From positions 1 to 49,855 of the forward strand of contig FR894521.1 of NCBI GenBank assembly GCA_000436115.1: a DNA stretch of 49,855 nucleotides, given 5' to 3'. The position numbers and the translations under genes are program-made. Below the pieces are notes generated by a model. The model worked only from the letters and a program-made list of their open reading frames with translations, did not search any database and was not told where the DNA came from. Origin of the DNA: Firmicutes bacterium CAG:534 (GTDB lineage Bacteria > Bacillota > Clostridia > Lachnospirales > Lachnospiraceae). This document shows positions 23,851 through 32,632 of the stretch, one piece after another (position 1 is the first letter of the stretch; every line of letters starts with the position of its first letter).

Positions 23851-25122
23851 ATGATGTATTTAAAAGGTGGCCAGATCATTGATCCTGTGGAGGAAGAGAT
23901 CTACAGGGCAGATCTGGAAATAGAGGATGGAAGGATCAGAAAGATCCTGAAAGAGGGAGGACAGGCTCCGAAGGAAGCAGAGGTACTGGAGGTGCCCGGC
24001 CTTATGATCGCACCCGGACTGGTAGATACCCATGTACATTTCCGGGATCCGGGCTTTACTTACAAGGAAGATATTTTAACAGGAGCCAGAGCGGCTGCGG
24101 CAGGAGGCTTTACCCAGGTGGTGCTCATGGCAAATACAAAGCCCTGTGTAGACAGAAAGGAGACCCTTTCCTATGTGCTGGAGAAGGGGAAGCAGACCGG
24201 CATCAGAATTCATTCCTGTGCAACGGTTACAGTGGGAATGAAAGGCCAGGAACTGACAGATATGGAGGAGCTGGCAAGGGAAGGAGCCGTTGGCTTTACG
24301 GATGACGGTATTCCTCTTTTGCAGGAAGAGCTGGTGCGCAGGGCCATGGAAGAAGCGGCAAGGCTGCAAAGGCCCATCAGCTTTCATGAGGAGGATCCGG
24401 CGTTTATTACCAATAACGGCATTCATGCCGGAAAGGCAGCAGCCTTTTATGGAGTGAAGGGATCCCCCAGGGAAGCGGAGATCAGTCTGATAAAAAGGGA
24501 TCTTCGGCTGGCGCTGGAAACCGGAGCGGAGGTAGTGATCCAGCATATCAGTACCAAGGAAGGAGTTGCCCTTGTGCGTGAGGCGAAGAAACAGGGCGCA
24601 AGGGTGCATGCGGAGGCCACGCCCCATCATTTTACCCTGACGGAGGAGGCGCTGATCGAAAAGGGCACGCTTGCCAAAATGAACCCACCCTTAAGGACGC
24701 AGGAGGATCGTCAGGCAATTTTGGAGGGGCTGCAGGATGGAACCATTGATCTGATCGCTACCGATCATGCACCTCACAGCAGAGAGGAAAAGGAAAAGAA
24801 GATCACGGAGGCGCCAAGCGGCATTATCGGGCTGGAAACGGCGCTTCCCCTTGGGATCAGGGAACTTGTGAAAAAAGGGTATCTTACGCTGCCAGGGCTG
24901 ATCCGGAAAATGAGTACGGAGCCATGCCGCCTCTATGGATTAGAGGGAGGAAGGCTTATGGAGGGAAAGCCGGCCGATCTGGTGGTCTTTGATCCGGAGG
25001 AAACTTATCTGGTCGAGCATTTTTTATCCAAATCCGCGAATTCTCCCTTTATCGGGGAGGAGCTTCCGGGAGTGGTTCATGCCACTATCTGCGCAGGCAG
25101 ACTCGTATATCACAGAAAATAA
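23851..25122 (+). CDS. pyrC: Dihydroorotase
   Basis: Third step of pyrimidine synthesis: cyclises carbamoyl-aspartate to dihydroorotate. The 423-residue class I enzyme has the metal-binding DTHVHFRDPGF (about residue 59), the later ligand His in IQHISTKEG and AEATPHHFTLTEEAL, and the catalytic Asp in ATDHAPH (about 305). Two consecutive ATG codons open the frame; AGAGG precedes both. pyrK follows after 21 bases and pyrD overlaps pyrK, so the three form an operon. Other pyr genes are not in the window. Confidence 0.96.
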   Translation: MMYLKGGQIIDPVEEEIYRADLEIEDGRIRKILKEGGQAPKEAEVLEVPGLMIAPGLVDTHVHFRDPGFTYKEDILTGARAAAAGGFTQVVLMANTKPCVDRKETLSYVLEKGKQTGIRIHSCATVTVGMKGQELTDMEELAREGAVGFTDDGIPLLQEELVRRAMEEAARLQRPISFHEEDPAFITNNGIHAGKAAAFYGVKGSPREAEISLIKRDLRLALETGAEVVIQHISTKEGVALVREAKKQGARVHAEATPHHFTLTEEALIEKGTLAKMNPPLRTQEDRQAILEGLQDGTIDLIATDHAPHSREEKEKKITEAPSGIIGLETALPLGIRELVKKGYLTLPGLIRKMSTEPCRLYGLEGGRLMEGKPADLVVFDPEETYLVEHFLSKSANSPFIGEELPGVVHATICAGRLVYHRK

Positions 25123-25143
25123 GCAGGAAAGGCGGTATCCTTT

Positions 25144-25929
25144 ATGAGTACCAAACGAAAAGAAAAAGCCCGGGTGATCTCCCAGAACAGACTTGCCCCC
25201 GGGATTTATGACCTAAGGCTTTTCACGGAGATGGCAAAGGAAGCAGAAGCAGGGCAGTTTGTGGGAGTTTATACGAAAGATGCGTCAAAGCTCCTTCCAA
25301 GACCGATCAGTATCTGTGAGGCTGATAAGGAGCAGGGCGTGCTGCGGCTGGTTTACCGGATAGCGGGGGAGGGAACGGCTGAAATTTCCACCCTGCAGGA
25401 AGGACAGCAGGTAGAGCTGCTGGGGGTATTAGGAAGCGGCTTTCCGCTTTGCGAGGCGCAGGGAAAGCAGACAGTGTTAATGGGAGGCGGTATTGGAATT
25501 CCCCCCATGCTTGAGCTGGCAAAGGAATTAAAGGAAATGGGAACGGAGCCGGTGATCATTGCAGGGTACAGAGACGGGGAGCTTTTTTTGAAGGAAGATC
25601 TGGAGCGCTACGGAAAGGTTCTGGTGGCAACCGAGGACGGCAGTGTGGGAACCAAAGGAAATGTGCTTACCGTAGTGCAGGAGCAGAAGGTGAATGCAGA
25701 GGTGATCATGGCCTGCGGCCCCATGCCCATGCTTCGGGCCATTAAGAGCTATGCCGTCCAGCAGGGCATTAAGGCATATATTTCACTGGAAGAAAGAATG
25801 GCCTGCGGAGTAGGAGCCTGTCTTGGCTGCGTGTGCACAACCACCGCAAAGGATCCCCATTCTCATGTGAAGAATGCCAGGATCTGTACGGACGGGCCCG
25901 TGTTTGAGGCAAGGGAGGTGGACATCTGA
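25144..25929 (+). CDS. pyrK: Dihydroorotate dehydrogenase B, electron-transfer subunit
   Basis: FAD/2Fe-2S subunit that passes electrons from dihydroorotate oxidation to NAD. The 261-residue protein has the flavin-binding RPISICEAD, the NAD-binding GGGIGIPPMLELAKEL and a C-terminal cluster-binding region (MACGVGACLGCVC ... ICTDGPVF) with four Cys ligands. Its TGA shares bases with the pyrD ATG, which fits equal production of the two subunits of the heterotetramer. Confidence 0.96.
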   Translation: MSTKRKEKARVISQNRLAPGIYDLRLFTEMAKEAEAGQFVGVYTKDASKLLPRPISICEADKEQGVLRLVYRIAGEGTAEISTLQEGQQVELLGVLGSGFPLCEAQGKQTVLMGGGIGIPPMLELAKELKEMGTEPVIIAGYRDGELFLKEDLERYGKVLVATEDGSVGTKGNVLTVVQEQKVNAEVIMACGPMPMLRAIKSYAVQQGIKAYISLEERMACGVGACLGCVCTTTAKDPHSHVKNARICTDGPVFEAREVDI

Positions 25930-26834
25930 TGAATACAGAGATTACCATTGCAGGAGTAACCTTTCAAAATCCGGTAATGACAGCCTCGGGAACCTTTGGC
26001 TCCGGCATGGAATACGGAGAATTTGTAGATCTGAACAGGCTGGGGGCTGTGGTGACCAAGGGAGTTGCCAATGTACCCTGGGAGGGAAATAAGACCCCGA
26101 GAGTGGCCGAGGTATATGGGGGAATGCTCAATGCCATAGGGCTGCAAAATCCCGGCATTGATGTCTTTCTGGAAAGAGATATTCCTTTTTTAAAAAAGTT
26201 TGATACAAAGATCATTGTCAATGTCTGCGGAAAAACTGTTGAAGACTACCTGGAGGTAGTGGAGCGTCTGGGGGAGGCTCCGGTAGATATGCTGGAGATC
26301 AATGTATCCTGTCCCAACGTGAAGGAGGGCGCTATTGCCTTCGGACAAAAGGCAGACTGCCTGTACGATATTACCAAGCAGATAAAGCGGGTGGCAAAGC
26401 AGCCGGTGATCATGAAGCTGAGTCCCAATGTAACGGATATAGGGGAAATGGCCAGAGCGGCAGAGGCGGCCGGTGCAGACGGCGTTTCGCTGATCAATAC
26501 CCTTACCGGAATGAAGATCGATATTCATAAAAGGCGTTTTGTCCTTGCAAATAAAACAGGCGGCATGTCCGGTCCTGCCATTAAGCCCGTTGCGGTCCGC
26601 ATGGTTTATCAGGCGGCTCATGCGGTTAAGATCCCTGTGATCGGCATGGGAGGCATTGCCACAGCAGAGGATGCCATTGAATTTTTACTGGCAGGAGCAA
26701 GCGCCGTGGCAGTGGGAGCCATGAATTTTGTAAATCCCTATGCGACCATTGAGATCATAGAGGGGATCGAAGCATATATGAAGCAATATGGCATAAAGGA
26801 TCTGTCAGAACTGATCGGGGCAGTGGAAGAATAA
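25929..26834 (+). CDS. pyrD: Dihydroorotate dehydrogenase B, catalytic subunit
   Basis: FMN enzyme oxidising dihydroorotate to orotate. The 301-residue protein is of class 1B: catalytic Cys in NVSCPNVKEG (about residue 132), NTLTGMKIDIHKRR and the FMN phosphate-binding VIGMGGIATAEDAIEFL. Overlap with pyrK indicates coupled translation. A terminator-like hairpin that also overlaps the sipL ribosome site lies just downstream. Confidence 0.97.
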   Translation: MNTEITIAGVTFQNPVMTASGTFGSGMEYGEFVDLNRLGAVVTKGVANVPWEGNKTPRVAEVYGGMLNAIGLQNPGIDVFLERDIPFLKKFDTKIIVNVCGKTVEDYLEVVERLGEAPVDMLEINVSCPNVKEGAIAFGQKADCLYDITKQIKRVAKQPVIMKLSPNVTDIGEMARAAEAAGADGVSLINTLTGMKIDIHKRRFVLANKTGGMSGPAIKPVAVRMVYQAAHAVKIPVIGMGGIATAEDAIEFLLAGASAVAVGAMNFVNPYATIEIIEGIEAYMKQYGIKDLSELIGAVEE

Positions 26835-26853
26835 ACAGGCACACATTCCCCAT

Positions 26854-26882
26854 GAATAAAATACCTTTCTGCGGCATAGATT
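26854..26882 (+). promoter_or_regulatory. Possible sigma-E promoter for sipL
   Basis: GAATAAA (26854-26860), 14 bases, then CATAGATT (26875-26882) resembles the sigma-E pattern (ATA-containing -35, CATAnAnT -10). The predicted start near 26889 lies inside the loop of the hairpin described next. The match is short, so this is a suggestion supported mainly by the known sigma-E control of sipL homologues. Confidence 0.4.
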
Positions 26883-26910
26883 ACAGTAAGATGCGCAGGG
26901 AGGTATTTTT
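26858..26910 (+). terminator. Terminator-like hairpin overlapping the sipL ribosome binding site
   Basis: AAAATACCT (26858-26866) pairs perfectly with AGGTATTTT (26901-26909). Inside it, CTGCGGCAT (26869-26877) pairs with ATGCGCAG (26891-26898) with one bulge. The distal arm ends in a T run, as in a terminator for the pyr operon, and contains part of GGGAGG (26898-26903), the sipL ribosome site. Confidence 0.7.
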
Positions 26911-26912
26911 GT

Positions 26913-28481
26913 GTGGAACTGATGAAACAGGATATACATATGGATTGCCGCAAATGCAGGGCATCCATGCAGATCGCGTTGGAGGACGACGTCAATATTT
27001 CAGATTCCAGGCCGGATGCGGCAAAGCTGATTTTGGATAGAGGAAATGTGGTGGTCTCTGAAATAAAGGTTACAGAGGATCATGTGAATGTAAAGGGCGC
27101 TCTGGAATTTCACATTTTATATTTAAGCGACCAGGTGCAGGAAGAGAGCGGGCGGGGCGAGCTTGCCCAGATGGAGGGGAAGATCCCCTTTGAAGAAAAT
27201 CTTTTCATGGAGGGCGTTACCGGTACAGATACGGTGAACGTTGCCTGGGAGATAGAGGATCTGAGCACCGGGCTGATCAATTCCAGAAAGCTCAGCGTGC
27301 AGGCGCTTGTCAACCTGGAGCTGTACTGCGAGGAAGTGCGGGATGAGGAAATTGCAGTGGATCTGTGCAGCCAGGAGCCTGTGGAGTTCCGGAAAAGAAA
27401 TCTTCAGGTGGCGTCCACAAAGGTCTGCAAGAAGGATCTTTTCAGGATCAAGGAGGAAGTGGAAATACCGGGAAGCTTTCCTAATATCCTGTCCCTGATC
27501 TGGACAGAGATCACCCTCGGGACCATTGAATATAAAGTCCTCGAGGATAAGATTTCCATTCAGGGAGAGCTGCGGGCGTTCTTTGTATACCGGGCGGAAG
27601 GGGAAGAGGAGATCTGTCATTATGAGACAACACTGCCTTTTTCGGGAAGTCTGGAATGTGAAGGCTGCCGGGAGGGAATGGTGCCGGAGATCTGCTGCGT
27701 TTCTCAAAGCCGTGAGGTAGAGGTGAGGCCGGATTTTGACGGAGAAGAGCGTGTGATCACGTTTGAGCAGTGTCTGGAGCTTTCCATCTGCGTTTATGAG
27801 GAGGAAAGCATTGATATTCTTTCAGATGTATACGGTGTGTTAAAGGAAGTATCCGTAAAAGAGCGGAATGCCGATTTCATGAGGCTGCTGCAGAGGTGCA
27901 GCGGAAAAACAAAGCTTTCCGGGCACTTTGAAGAGGAATCGGAAAAGACAGTGATCCACAAGATCCTCCACACCGGAAATACGTTGGTCCTGCAGGAAAA
28001 AAAGCAGGTGGAAAACGGAATAGAGATTACCGGCGTGCTGGAGCTTCAGGTGTTTTATGAATGCAGCAGCGAGGGAGACCGGTATGGAGTGATCCGCTGC
28101 AGCCTGCCCTTCCAGTATCTTCTTGAGACAGAGGGGCTTTCCGGAGAGTGTGAATATCCTGTTATGGCCTGTGTGGATCAGATCACGGTTGCGATCATTG
28201 ACAGCAGGGAGATCGATGTCAAGGCAGTGCTTTATTTTAAGGCCAACGTCTATCAGAAATGGCAGGAAAGAATTGTGGAGCAGATCCAGGTGCAGCCTGC
28301 CGACATGGAAAAGATGGCAGCGCTTCCCGGGATTGCCGTGTACATGGTGCGGGATGGAGAAAGCCTTTGGGATATCGGAAAGCGGTATTATGTACCGGTA
28401 TCAGCCCTCAGACAGACAAACGGTCTTTCAGAGGATGAGGTAAAGGCAGGGGATAAGATCCTGATCGTAAGAGGGTTTTAA
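26913..28481 (+). CDS. sipL: Spore-coat/cortex morphogenesis protein with SPOCS (DUF3794) domains and LysM
   Basis: A 522-residue protein with repeated DUF3794/SPOCS domains (about residues 25-120, 165-260 and 305-410) and one C-terminal LysM domain (about 468-520, starting YMVRDGESLWDIGKRYY). This is the layout of C. difficile SipL, which binds SpoIVA through its LysM domain and is needed for coat encasement in the mother cell. The start is GTG at 26913: GGGAGG lies 9 bases before it, and MELMKQDIHM fits SipL N-termini, while the ATG at 26922 is too far from that site. Its ribosome site lies in a hairpin that also looks like the pyr terminator. Presence of this gene is good evidence for a spore former. 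Confidence 0.92.
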   Translation: MELMKQDIHMDCRKCRASMQIALEDDVNISDSRPDAAKLILDRGNVVVSEIKVTEDHVNVKGALEFHILYLSDQVQEESGRGELAQMEGKIPFEENLFMEGVTGTDTVNVAWEIEDLSTGLINSRKLSVQALVNLELYCEEVRDEEIAVDLCSQEPVEFRKRNLQVASTKVCKKDLFRIKEEVEIPGSFPNILSLIWTEITLGTIEYKVLEDKISIQGELRAFFVYRAEGEEEICHYETTLPFSGSLECEGCREGMVPEICCVSQSREVEVRPDFDGEERVITFEQCLELSICVYEEESIDILSDVYGVLKEVSVKERNADFMRLLQRCSGKTKLSGHFEEESEKTVIHKILHTGNTLVLQEKKQVENGIEITGVLELQVFYECSSEGDRYGVIRCSLPFQYLLETEGLSGECEYPVMACVDQITVAIIDSREIDVKAVLYFKANVYQKWQERIVEQIQVQPADMEKMAALPGIAVYMVRDGESLWDIGKRYYVPVSALRQTNGLSEDEVKAGDKILIVRGF

Positions 28482-28490
28482 GAAAAGAAA

Positions 28491-28529
28491 AAGGGCGTGT
28501 GAAAAACGAAGGCTTTCACACGCTCCTTT
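28491..28529. terminator. Bidirectional terminator between convergent genes
   Basis: GCGTGTGAAA (28495-28504) pairs with TTTCACACGC (28514-28523). Plus-strand reading ends in TCCTTTATTG, and minus-strand reading in a longer T-rich run, so it can serve sipL and the minus-strand gene at 28550. Confidence 0.85.
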
Positions 28530-28549
28530 ATTGTGTACACAAATTTCAA

Positions 28550-29161
28550 TTACTGTTCTGCTTCCTGCGCAGCCTTTGCTGCCAGATCGTCAAAGCCCTT
28601 CATAACAGCGTCATAGGTCTTCTGAGAAATCTCGGGAAGCTTTCCGCCCCAGGTCTTCTCAGCCTGCTCGTAGCCCTTCTTGAAGGCAGCGCGCATATCT
28701 TCGATCTTATCAGGATCACCGCCTGTCAGTGCAGTGGCAAAATCCAGAATTCTCTGAGAGGTCTGGGAAACACCCCAGTAACCGTCCTCGGCAATATCAG
28801 CCTGTGCCTGAGCCTTTGTTGCAGGATCTACAGTGAAATCACCGCTTGCAAGTACCTTCCAGATATCGTTTGCATTGTTGAAGGTCTTGCCCTGCTTGGT
28901 CAGCATCTGCTCTACAAGGCTCTTAAACTGTGCGTTTCTAGCATCAGCATCAGCCTTAAGCTTTGCAACCAGGTTGGTGTCGGTCTTGTAGGTCTTCTTG
29001 GAAGAAGCAGTCTTGCTTTCCTTTGAAGGCTCGTAGACAACGCCTGTCTCGTTCTCAGTCTTGGGCTGCTGTACATTTTCCTGTTTGGTTTCGGTGCTCT
29101 TAGGAGCGGCAGTATAGCTGCTATAGGCCTCTGATGCACCTGTAATTCCGTTTACACTCAT
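28550..29161 (-). CDS. Uncharacterised small protein under a sigma-D-type promoter, DUF5610-like C-terminus
   Basis: A 203-residue soluble protein without signal peptide or membrane helix. The first 65 residues are Ser/Thr/Lys/Glu-rich and look disordered. The rest is predicted helical, including DGYWGVSQTSQRILDFATAL and a final helical block (GYEQAEKTWGGKLPEISQKT) that reminds me of DUF5610 proteins; I hold that match loosely. AAGGAGG lies 7 bases before the ATG. A perfect motility-sigma promoter upstream ties it to flagella or chemotaxis, although no flagellar gene is in the window. Function unknown; it could be a secreted or filament-associated accessory protein. Confidence 0.8.
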   Translation of the reverse strand: MSVNGITGASEAYSSYTAAPKSTETKQENVQQPKTENETGVVYEPSKESKTASSKKTYKTDTNLVAKLKADADARNAQFKSLVEQMLTKQGKTFNNANDIWKVLASGDFTVDPATKAQAQADIAEDGYWGVSQTSQRILDFATALTGGDPDKIEDMRAAFKKGYEQAEKTWGGKLPEISQKTYDAVMKGFDDLAAKAAQEAEQ

Positions 29162-29206
29162 GATGAACCCTCCTTGGTCTTCAGATTATTTTATGTTTCA
29201 CTATTA

Positions 29207-29233
29207 TTATCGGCAGAGAAGGTAAAAAATTTA
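29207..29233 (-). promoter_or_regulatory. Sigma-D (sigma-28) promoter
   Basis: On the minus strand TAAA, 15 bases, then GCCGATAA. This matches the Gram-positive motility-sigma consensus (TAAA-N15-GCCGATAA) at every fixed position. It lies 46 bases upstream of the ATG of the 203-residue gene. Confidence 0.85.
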
Positions 29234-29265
29234 GGGAAAAATCGGCCTGATCCAAAAGAAAAGGC

Positions 29266-30249
29266 TTATAAATGGATCAGCAGATTGACAAGGGGGATCT
29301 TGCCGATCAGATAGGATAAGATGCCGGAAAGGACAAGCAAAAGGCCCCACAGCGCCACAGCGCCTGAAACTGCAGAAGGAACAAAGACGACGTTAATTCC
29401 CGCAAGCAAAACGGGATGCAGGATATAGATCCCCATGGTCAAAGTGGCAAAGGAGGTGATAAGCGCCCTGGTTTTTTCCCTGGCAAGAGGAAGCCGCAGC
29501 AAAAAGAGAAATGTAACGGTGTACCAGGCAATAGAGGTAAGATTATCATAAAACAAATCTGCCAGACGGCTGTGTACCAGATAAAGCCCTACCTTTTTAA
29601 TACAGAAATTGTTAAGGACGGCAAGAAGAATAACGGCAAGGCCATGGCTCCACAGGGGCAGCCGAAGCTTTTTGGAGACCTGCAGGTCGGCGCAAAGCGC
29701 ACCGAATAAATAGTAAAAAAGCCAGGTCCACAGACGCAGGGTCTGAGGAACATACATCTGAATGCTATAGCCCCTGTACATGGAAAGCATGCTGATAGAA
29801 ATGCACAAAACCATGAAAAAGCCACAGGTTATAAGAAGCGCAGGCTTTTTGCGATGCAGCAGTCTGTGTAAAAGAGGGGCAAGCAGGTCAAGGATCATGA
29901 AAGAGCCAAGGAACCAGAAATGCCATAAATATCCCTGCTGAAAAAGGCTTTTTGCGCACAAGGACAGGGGATTTACCAGTTTGTGACGAAACAGAAGAAC
30001 CGGCAGCATGATCAGGAGATTCCAGCACAGAACCACCCGGAGAAGAGCGCCGATCTTACGAAGGGCATAGGAGCAGGAAAGAGAGTCCTTAGAGAACATG
30101 AGATAGCCGTTTACCATAAAAAAAAGCGGAACGCTGATACCGCAAAGATAATAAATGGTATAATGAACCATGCCTACACTGTGAAGGCCCACAACGCCGA
30201 TGCAGGCAAGGCATTTGATCAGATCAAGATTTACATTTCTCGTGTTCAT
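29266..30249 (-). CDS. Membrane acyltransferase, acyltransferase-3 (OafA-like) family
   Basis: A 327-residue integral membrane protein of about ten helices. The N-terminus NLDLIKCLACIGVVGLHSVG carries the family's His after the first helix (R/K-x10-H arrangement), and VPLFFMVNGYLMF is the usual second motif. Such enzymes O-acetylate or succinylate sugars of surface polymers. It lacks the extra SGNH domain of long OafA forms. The ATG at 30249 is chosen because AAAGGA precedes it; an upstream ATG at 30273 has no such site. It is isolated and divergent from the DUF438 gene, so a link to the polysaccharide region is only a guess. Confidence 0.88.
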   Translation of the reverse strand: MNTRNVNLDLIKCLACIGVVGLHSVGMVHYTIYYLCGISVPLFFMVNGYLMFSKDSLSCSYALRKIGALLRVVLCWNLLIMLPVLLFRHKLVNPLSLCAKSLFQQGYLWHFWFLGSFMILDLLAPLLHRLLHRKKPALLITCGFFMVLCISISMLSMYRGYSIQMYVPQTLRLWTWLFYYLFGALCADLQVSKKLRLPLWSHGLAVILLAVLNNFCIKKVGLYLVHSRLADLFYDNLTSIAWYTVTFLFLLRLPLAREKTRALITSFATLTMGIYILHPVLLAGINVVFVPSAVSGAVALWGLLLVLSGILSYLIGKIPLVNLLIHL

Positions 30250-30292
30250 AAAGGAAGTTCCTTTCCTCTGCAAAAGTAAGTATTCTTTCCAG

Positions 30293-30301
30293 ATTATAGC
30301 A
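30293..30301 (-). promoter_or_regulatory. Extended -10 promoter of the acyltransferase gene
   Basis: Minus-strand TGCTATAAT has the TGn extension and a perfect TATAAT, about 43 bases before the ATG. No good -35 is present. Confidence 0.5.
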
Positions 30302-30434
30302 TTTTACCTTTCTGCCGGGAAATGCAAAGAACAGACAAAATTGCAGAAAGGTCATTGTACAATATGTCGGAAACAGCAGTCATATAATGGAAGCGGCATG
30401 GACACACTAGAAGAAAAAAGAAAAAGGAGCGGTT

Positions 30435-31622
30435 ATGATGGAACAGAAGGAACGGACCGAAAAGCTGAAAGCGTTTTTGAACAGGCTGAACAAAGGAGAA
30501 GAACTGGAAAGGGTAAGGGAAGATTTCGTAAAGGAGTTCAGCCAGGTGGATGCCACAGAGATCATGGAGGCAGAACAGCAGATGCTGTCTGAGGGGACGC
30601 CCCTTGAAGAGGTACAGAAGCTGTGCGACGTGCATGCGGCGCTTTTCCGGGCTGCGGCGCCTGATGCGGAAGAGACAGCGGATCCTTCCCTTCTCAGAAA
30701 ACAAAGGGCGGAAAAAACAAAGGAGCTGACAGAAACTACAGGTCACCCTCTTTCCGCTTTTCACAGGGAAAATCAGGCTCTTGAAAAGCTCATTGAAAAG
30801 GCAAAGACCTGGAAGGAGGAAAAGGATATCGACAGGGGGGCGCTGGAAGCCCTGCAGAAGATTGCCGGACATTATGCCAGAAAAGGGGATCTGCTCTATC
30901 CGGTGCTTAAGGTAGGATATGGCGTATCGGGGCCTTCTGACGTGATGTGGACTACAGATGATGAGATCAGGGATGCCCTTTCCTCTCTTTTAAAAAGGAA
31001 GGACCGCGGCAGGGAATGGTTTGCAGAGTTCGGGGATGTGATGAACAGGGCAGAGGATATGATCTACAAGGAAGAAAACATTCTGTTTCCCAACTGCGCC
31101 TCTTATTTTACGAAGGAGGAATGGATGGGGATCTACCATGACGCAAAGGATTATCCGGGCTGCTTTGGGGTAGAGCCTGAAAAATGGGAGGAGGCAGAAA
31201 AACAGGACAGAAAAGGGACAGAGGAGGCAGCGGACGGAAGAATTAAAATGAAGGGAGGCGAAATGACCGTAAAGCAGCTCAGCGCTCTTTTAAATACCCT
31301 GCCCTTTGAGATTACGTTTGTGGATGAACAGGGCAAAAACCGGTACTTTAATGAAGGGCATAAGGTGTTTAAGCGTCCGGCTATGGCCCTTGGAAGAGAG
31401 GTTTATTCCTGCCATCCTCCCAAGATCGAAAAAATGGTAAAAAGGATCATAGGAGAATTTAAGGCAGGAACCATGGACGAGGTTCCGGTATGGATGGAAA
31501 AAAACGGGCGGACAATGCTGGTGAAATATATGGCTGTACGGGACCGGGAGGGAAATTACCTGGGAACGCTGGAGCTGGTACAGGATATGGAATTTGCCAA
31601 AGAGCATTTTAACAGCCGTTGA
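30435..31622 (+). CDS. DUF438 protein with hemerythrin-like and PAS domains
   Basis: A 395-residue cytoplasmic protein. An N-terminal DUF438 helical region (about residues 1-70) is followed by a hemerythrin-like HHE block (about 100-235) with HPLSAFHRENQAL, GHYARKGDLLYPVL and MIYKEENILFPNC, supplying His and Glu typical of di-iron sites. A C-terminal PAS-like domain (about 275-390) contains FEITFVDEQGKNRYFNEGHKV without its first residue. Such proteins are thought to sense oxygen or redox state or nitric oxide stress, but no substrate or partner is known. A Lys/Glu-rich linker joins the two halves. AAAGGAG precedes the ATG pair. It stands alone; the next gene has its own control region. Confidence 0.9.
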   Translation: MMEQKERTEKLKAFLNRLNKGEELERVREDFVKEFSQVDATEIMEAEQQMLSEGTPLEEVQKLCDVHAALFRAAAPDAEETADPSLLRKQRAEKTKELTETTGHPLSAFHRENQALEKLIEKAKTWKEEKDIDRGALEALQKIAGHYARKGDLLYPVLKVGYGVSGPSDVMWTTDDEIRDALSSLLKRKDRGREWFAEFGDVMNRAEDMIYKEENILFPNCASYFTKEEWMGIYHDAKDYPGCFGVEPEKWEEAEKQDRKGTEEAADGRIKMKGGEMTVKQLSALLNTLPFEITFVDEQGKNRYFNEGHKVFKRPAMALGREVYSCHPPKIEKMVKRIIGEFKAGTMDEVPVWMEKNGRTMLVKYMAVRDREGNYLGTLELVQDMEFAKEHFNSR

Positions 31623-31635
31623 CAGCAGGAGCCGG

Positions 31636-31677
31636 ATTGTATTAAAATGAATACAATCTTTTGTATAATGTATACAA
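31636..31677 (+). promoter_or_regulatory. Two TTGTAT-type palindromes over the ispE-gntR promoter
   Basis: Site 1 is ATTGTATT-aaaatg-AATACAAT (31636-31657). Site 2 is TTGTATA-atg-TATACAA (31661-31677). Both are perfect. Site 2 contains TATAAT (31664-31669), which with TTAAAA (31642-31647) at a 16-base spacing gives a possible promoter. Palindromes with GTATAC cores are usual for FCD-type GntR regulators, and one is encoded two genes on. Confidence 0.7.
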
Positions 31678-31743
31678 TTCCAAAGAGGCTGATCTTCCAC
31701 GCAAATGCAGTGGAACCAGGAGAAAACGGAGAGAAGATTGAAA

Positions 31744-32613
31744 ATGAGTGCGATCATAAGAAAGGCTTATGCGAAGATCAATCTGGGACTGGATGTGATC
31801 GGGCGCAGGCCAAACGGCTATCACGAAGTGAAAATGGTGATGCAGACAGTGGATCTGTATGATGAGCTGACCTTTGAAAAAAGTGAGGATCAGGAGATTT
31901 CACTGACCGTGGGGGATGCAGAGCTGCCTGTGGGAGCAGATAATCTGATCTGTAAGGCGGCAGAGCTGATCCGAAGGGAAAAGCAGCTTACGGATGGAGT
32001 AAAGATCACTCTGAAAAAGAGGATCCCTATTGCTGCCGGCATGGCAGGGGGAAGCACGGATGCAGCAGCGGTTTTTCATGCTTTTAACGAATTGTTTGGG
32101 CTGCATATGAGCCTTAGGGAAATGATGGAGCTTGGCGTTTCGATCGGGGCAGACGTACCCTACTGCATTATGGGAGGTACAGCGCTTTCTGAGGGGATCG
32201 GCGAGATCTTAACGCCTCTTCCGGCGCCGCCTGCCTGCACCTTACTGATTGCCAAGCCGCAGATCGGGATCTCCACCAAGTATGTGTATGAGCAGATCGA
32301 TAAAAAGCCTATATGTGAGCATCCGGATATTGACGGGATGGTACAGGCGATCAGGGACGGCAGCTTAAGCGGGATCACAGAGCGGATGGGAAATCTGCTT
32401 GAAACGGTCAGTGCCAAAGAGTATCCTGTGATCACCAGGATCGAGGAGATCATGAAGCTTGGCGGCGCTGAAAATGCGCTGATGAGCGGAAGCGGCCCTA
32501 CGGTCTTTGGCATTTATACCGCAAAAGAAAAAGCGGAGAAGGCGGCAGAGCAGCTCCGAAAGGAACAGATTGCAGATCAGATCTTTGTAACCGGATTTTA
32601 TAATCACCTTTGA
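31744..32613 (+). CDS. ispE: 4-diphosphocytidyl-2-C-methyl-D-erythritol kinase
   Basis: GHMP kinase of the MEP isoprenoid pathway, phosphorylating CDP-methylerythritol. The 289-residue protein starts with the conserved AYAKINLGLDVIGRRPNGYHE, has the ATP loop PIAAGMAGGSTDAA (about residue 95) and the C-terminal GSGPTVFG. The ATG at 31744 matches family N-termini; earlier in-frame codons do not. It is followed 19 bases later by a GntR regulator, an arrangement common in Clostridia. Isoprenoid output includes the undecaprenyl phosphate needed for surface polymers. Confidence 0.96.
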   Translation: MSAIIRKAYAKINLGLDVIGRRPNGYHEVKMVMQTVDLYDELTFEKSEDQEISLTVGDAELPVGADNLICKAAELIRREKQLTDGVKITLKKRIPIAAGMAGGSTDAAAVFHAFNELFGLHMSLREMMELGVSIGADVPYCIMGGTALSEGIGEILTPLPAPPACTLLIAKPQIGISTKYVYEQIDKKPICEHPDIDGMVQAIRDGSLSGITERMGNLLETVSAKEYPVITRIEEIMKLGGAENALMSGSGPTVFGIYTAKEKAEKAAEQLRKEQIADQIFVTGFYNHL

Positions 32614-32632
32614 CAAAACGAAGGAGGAATGA

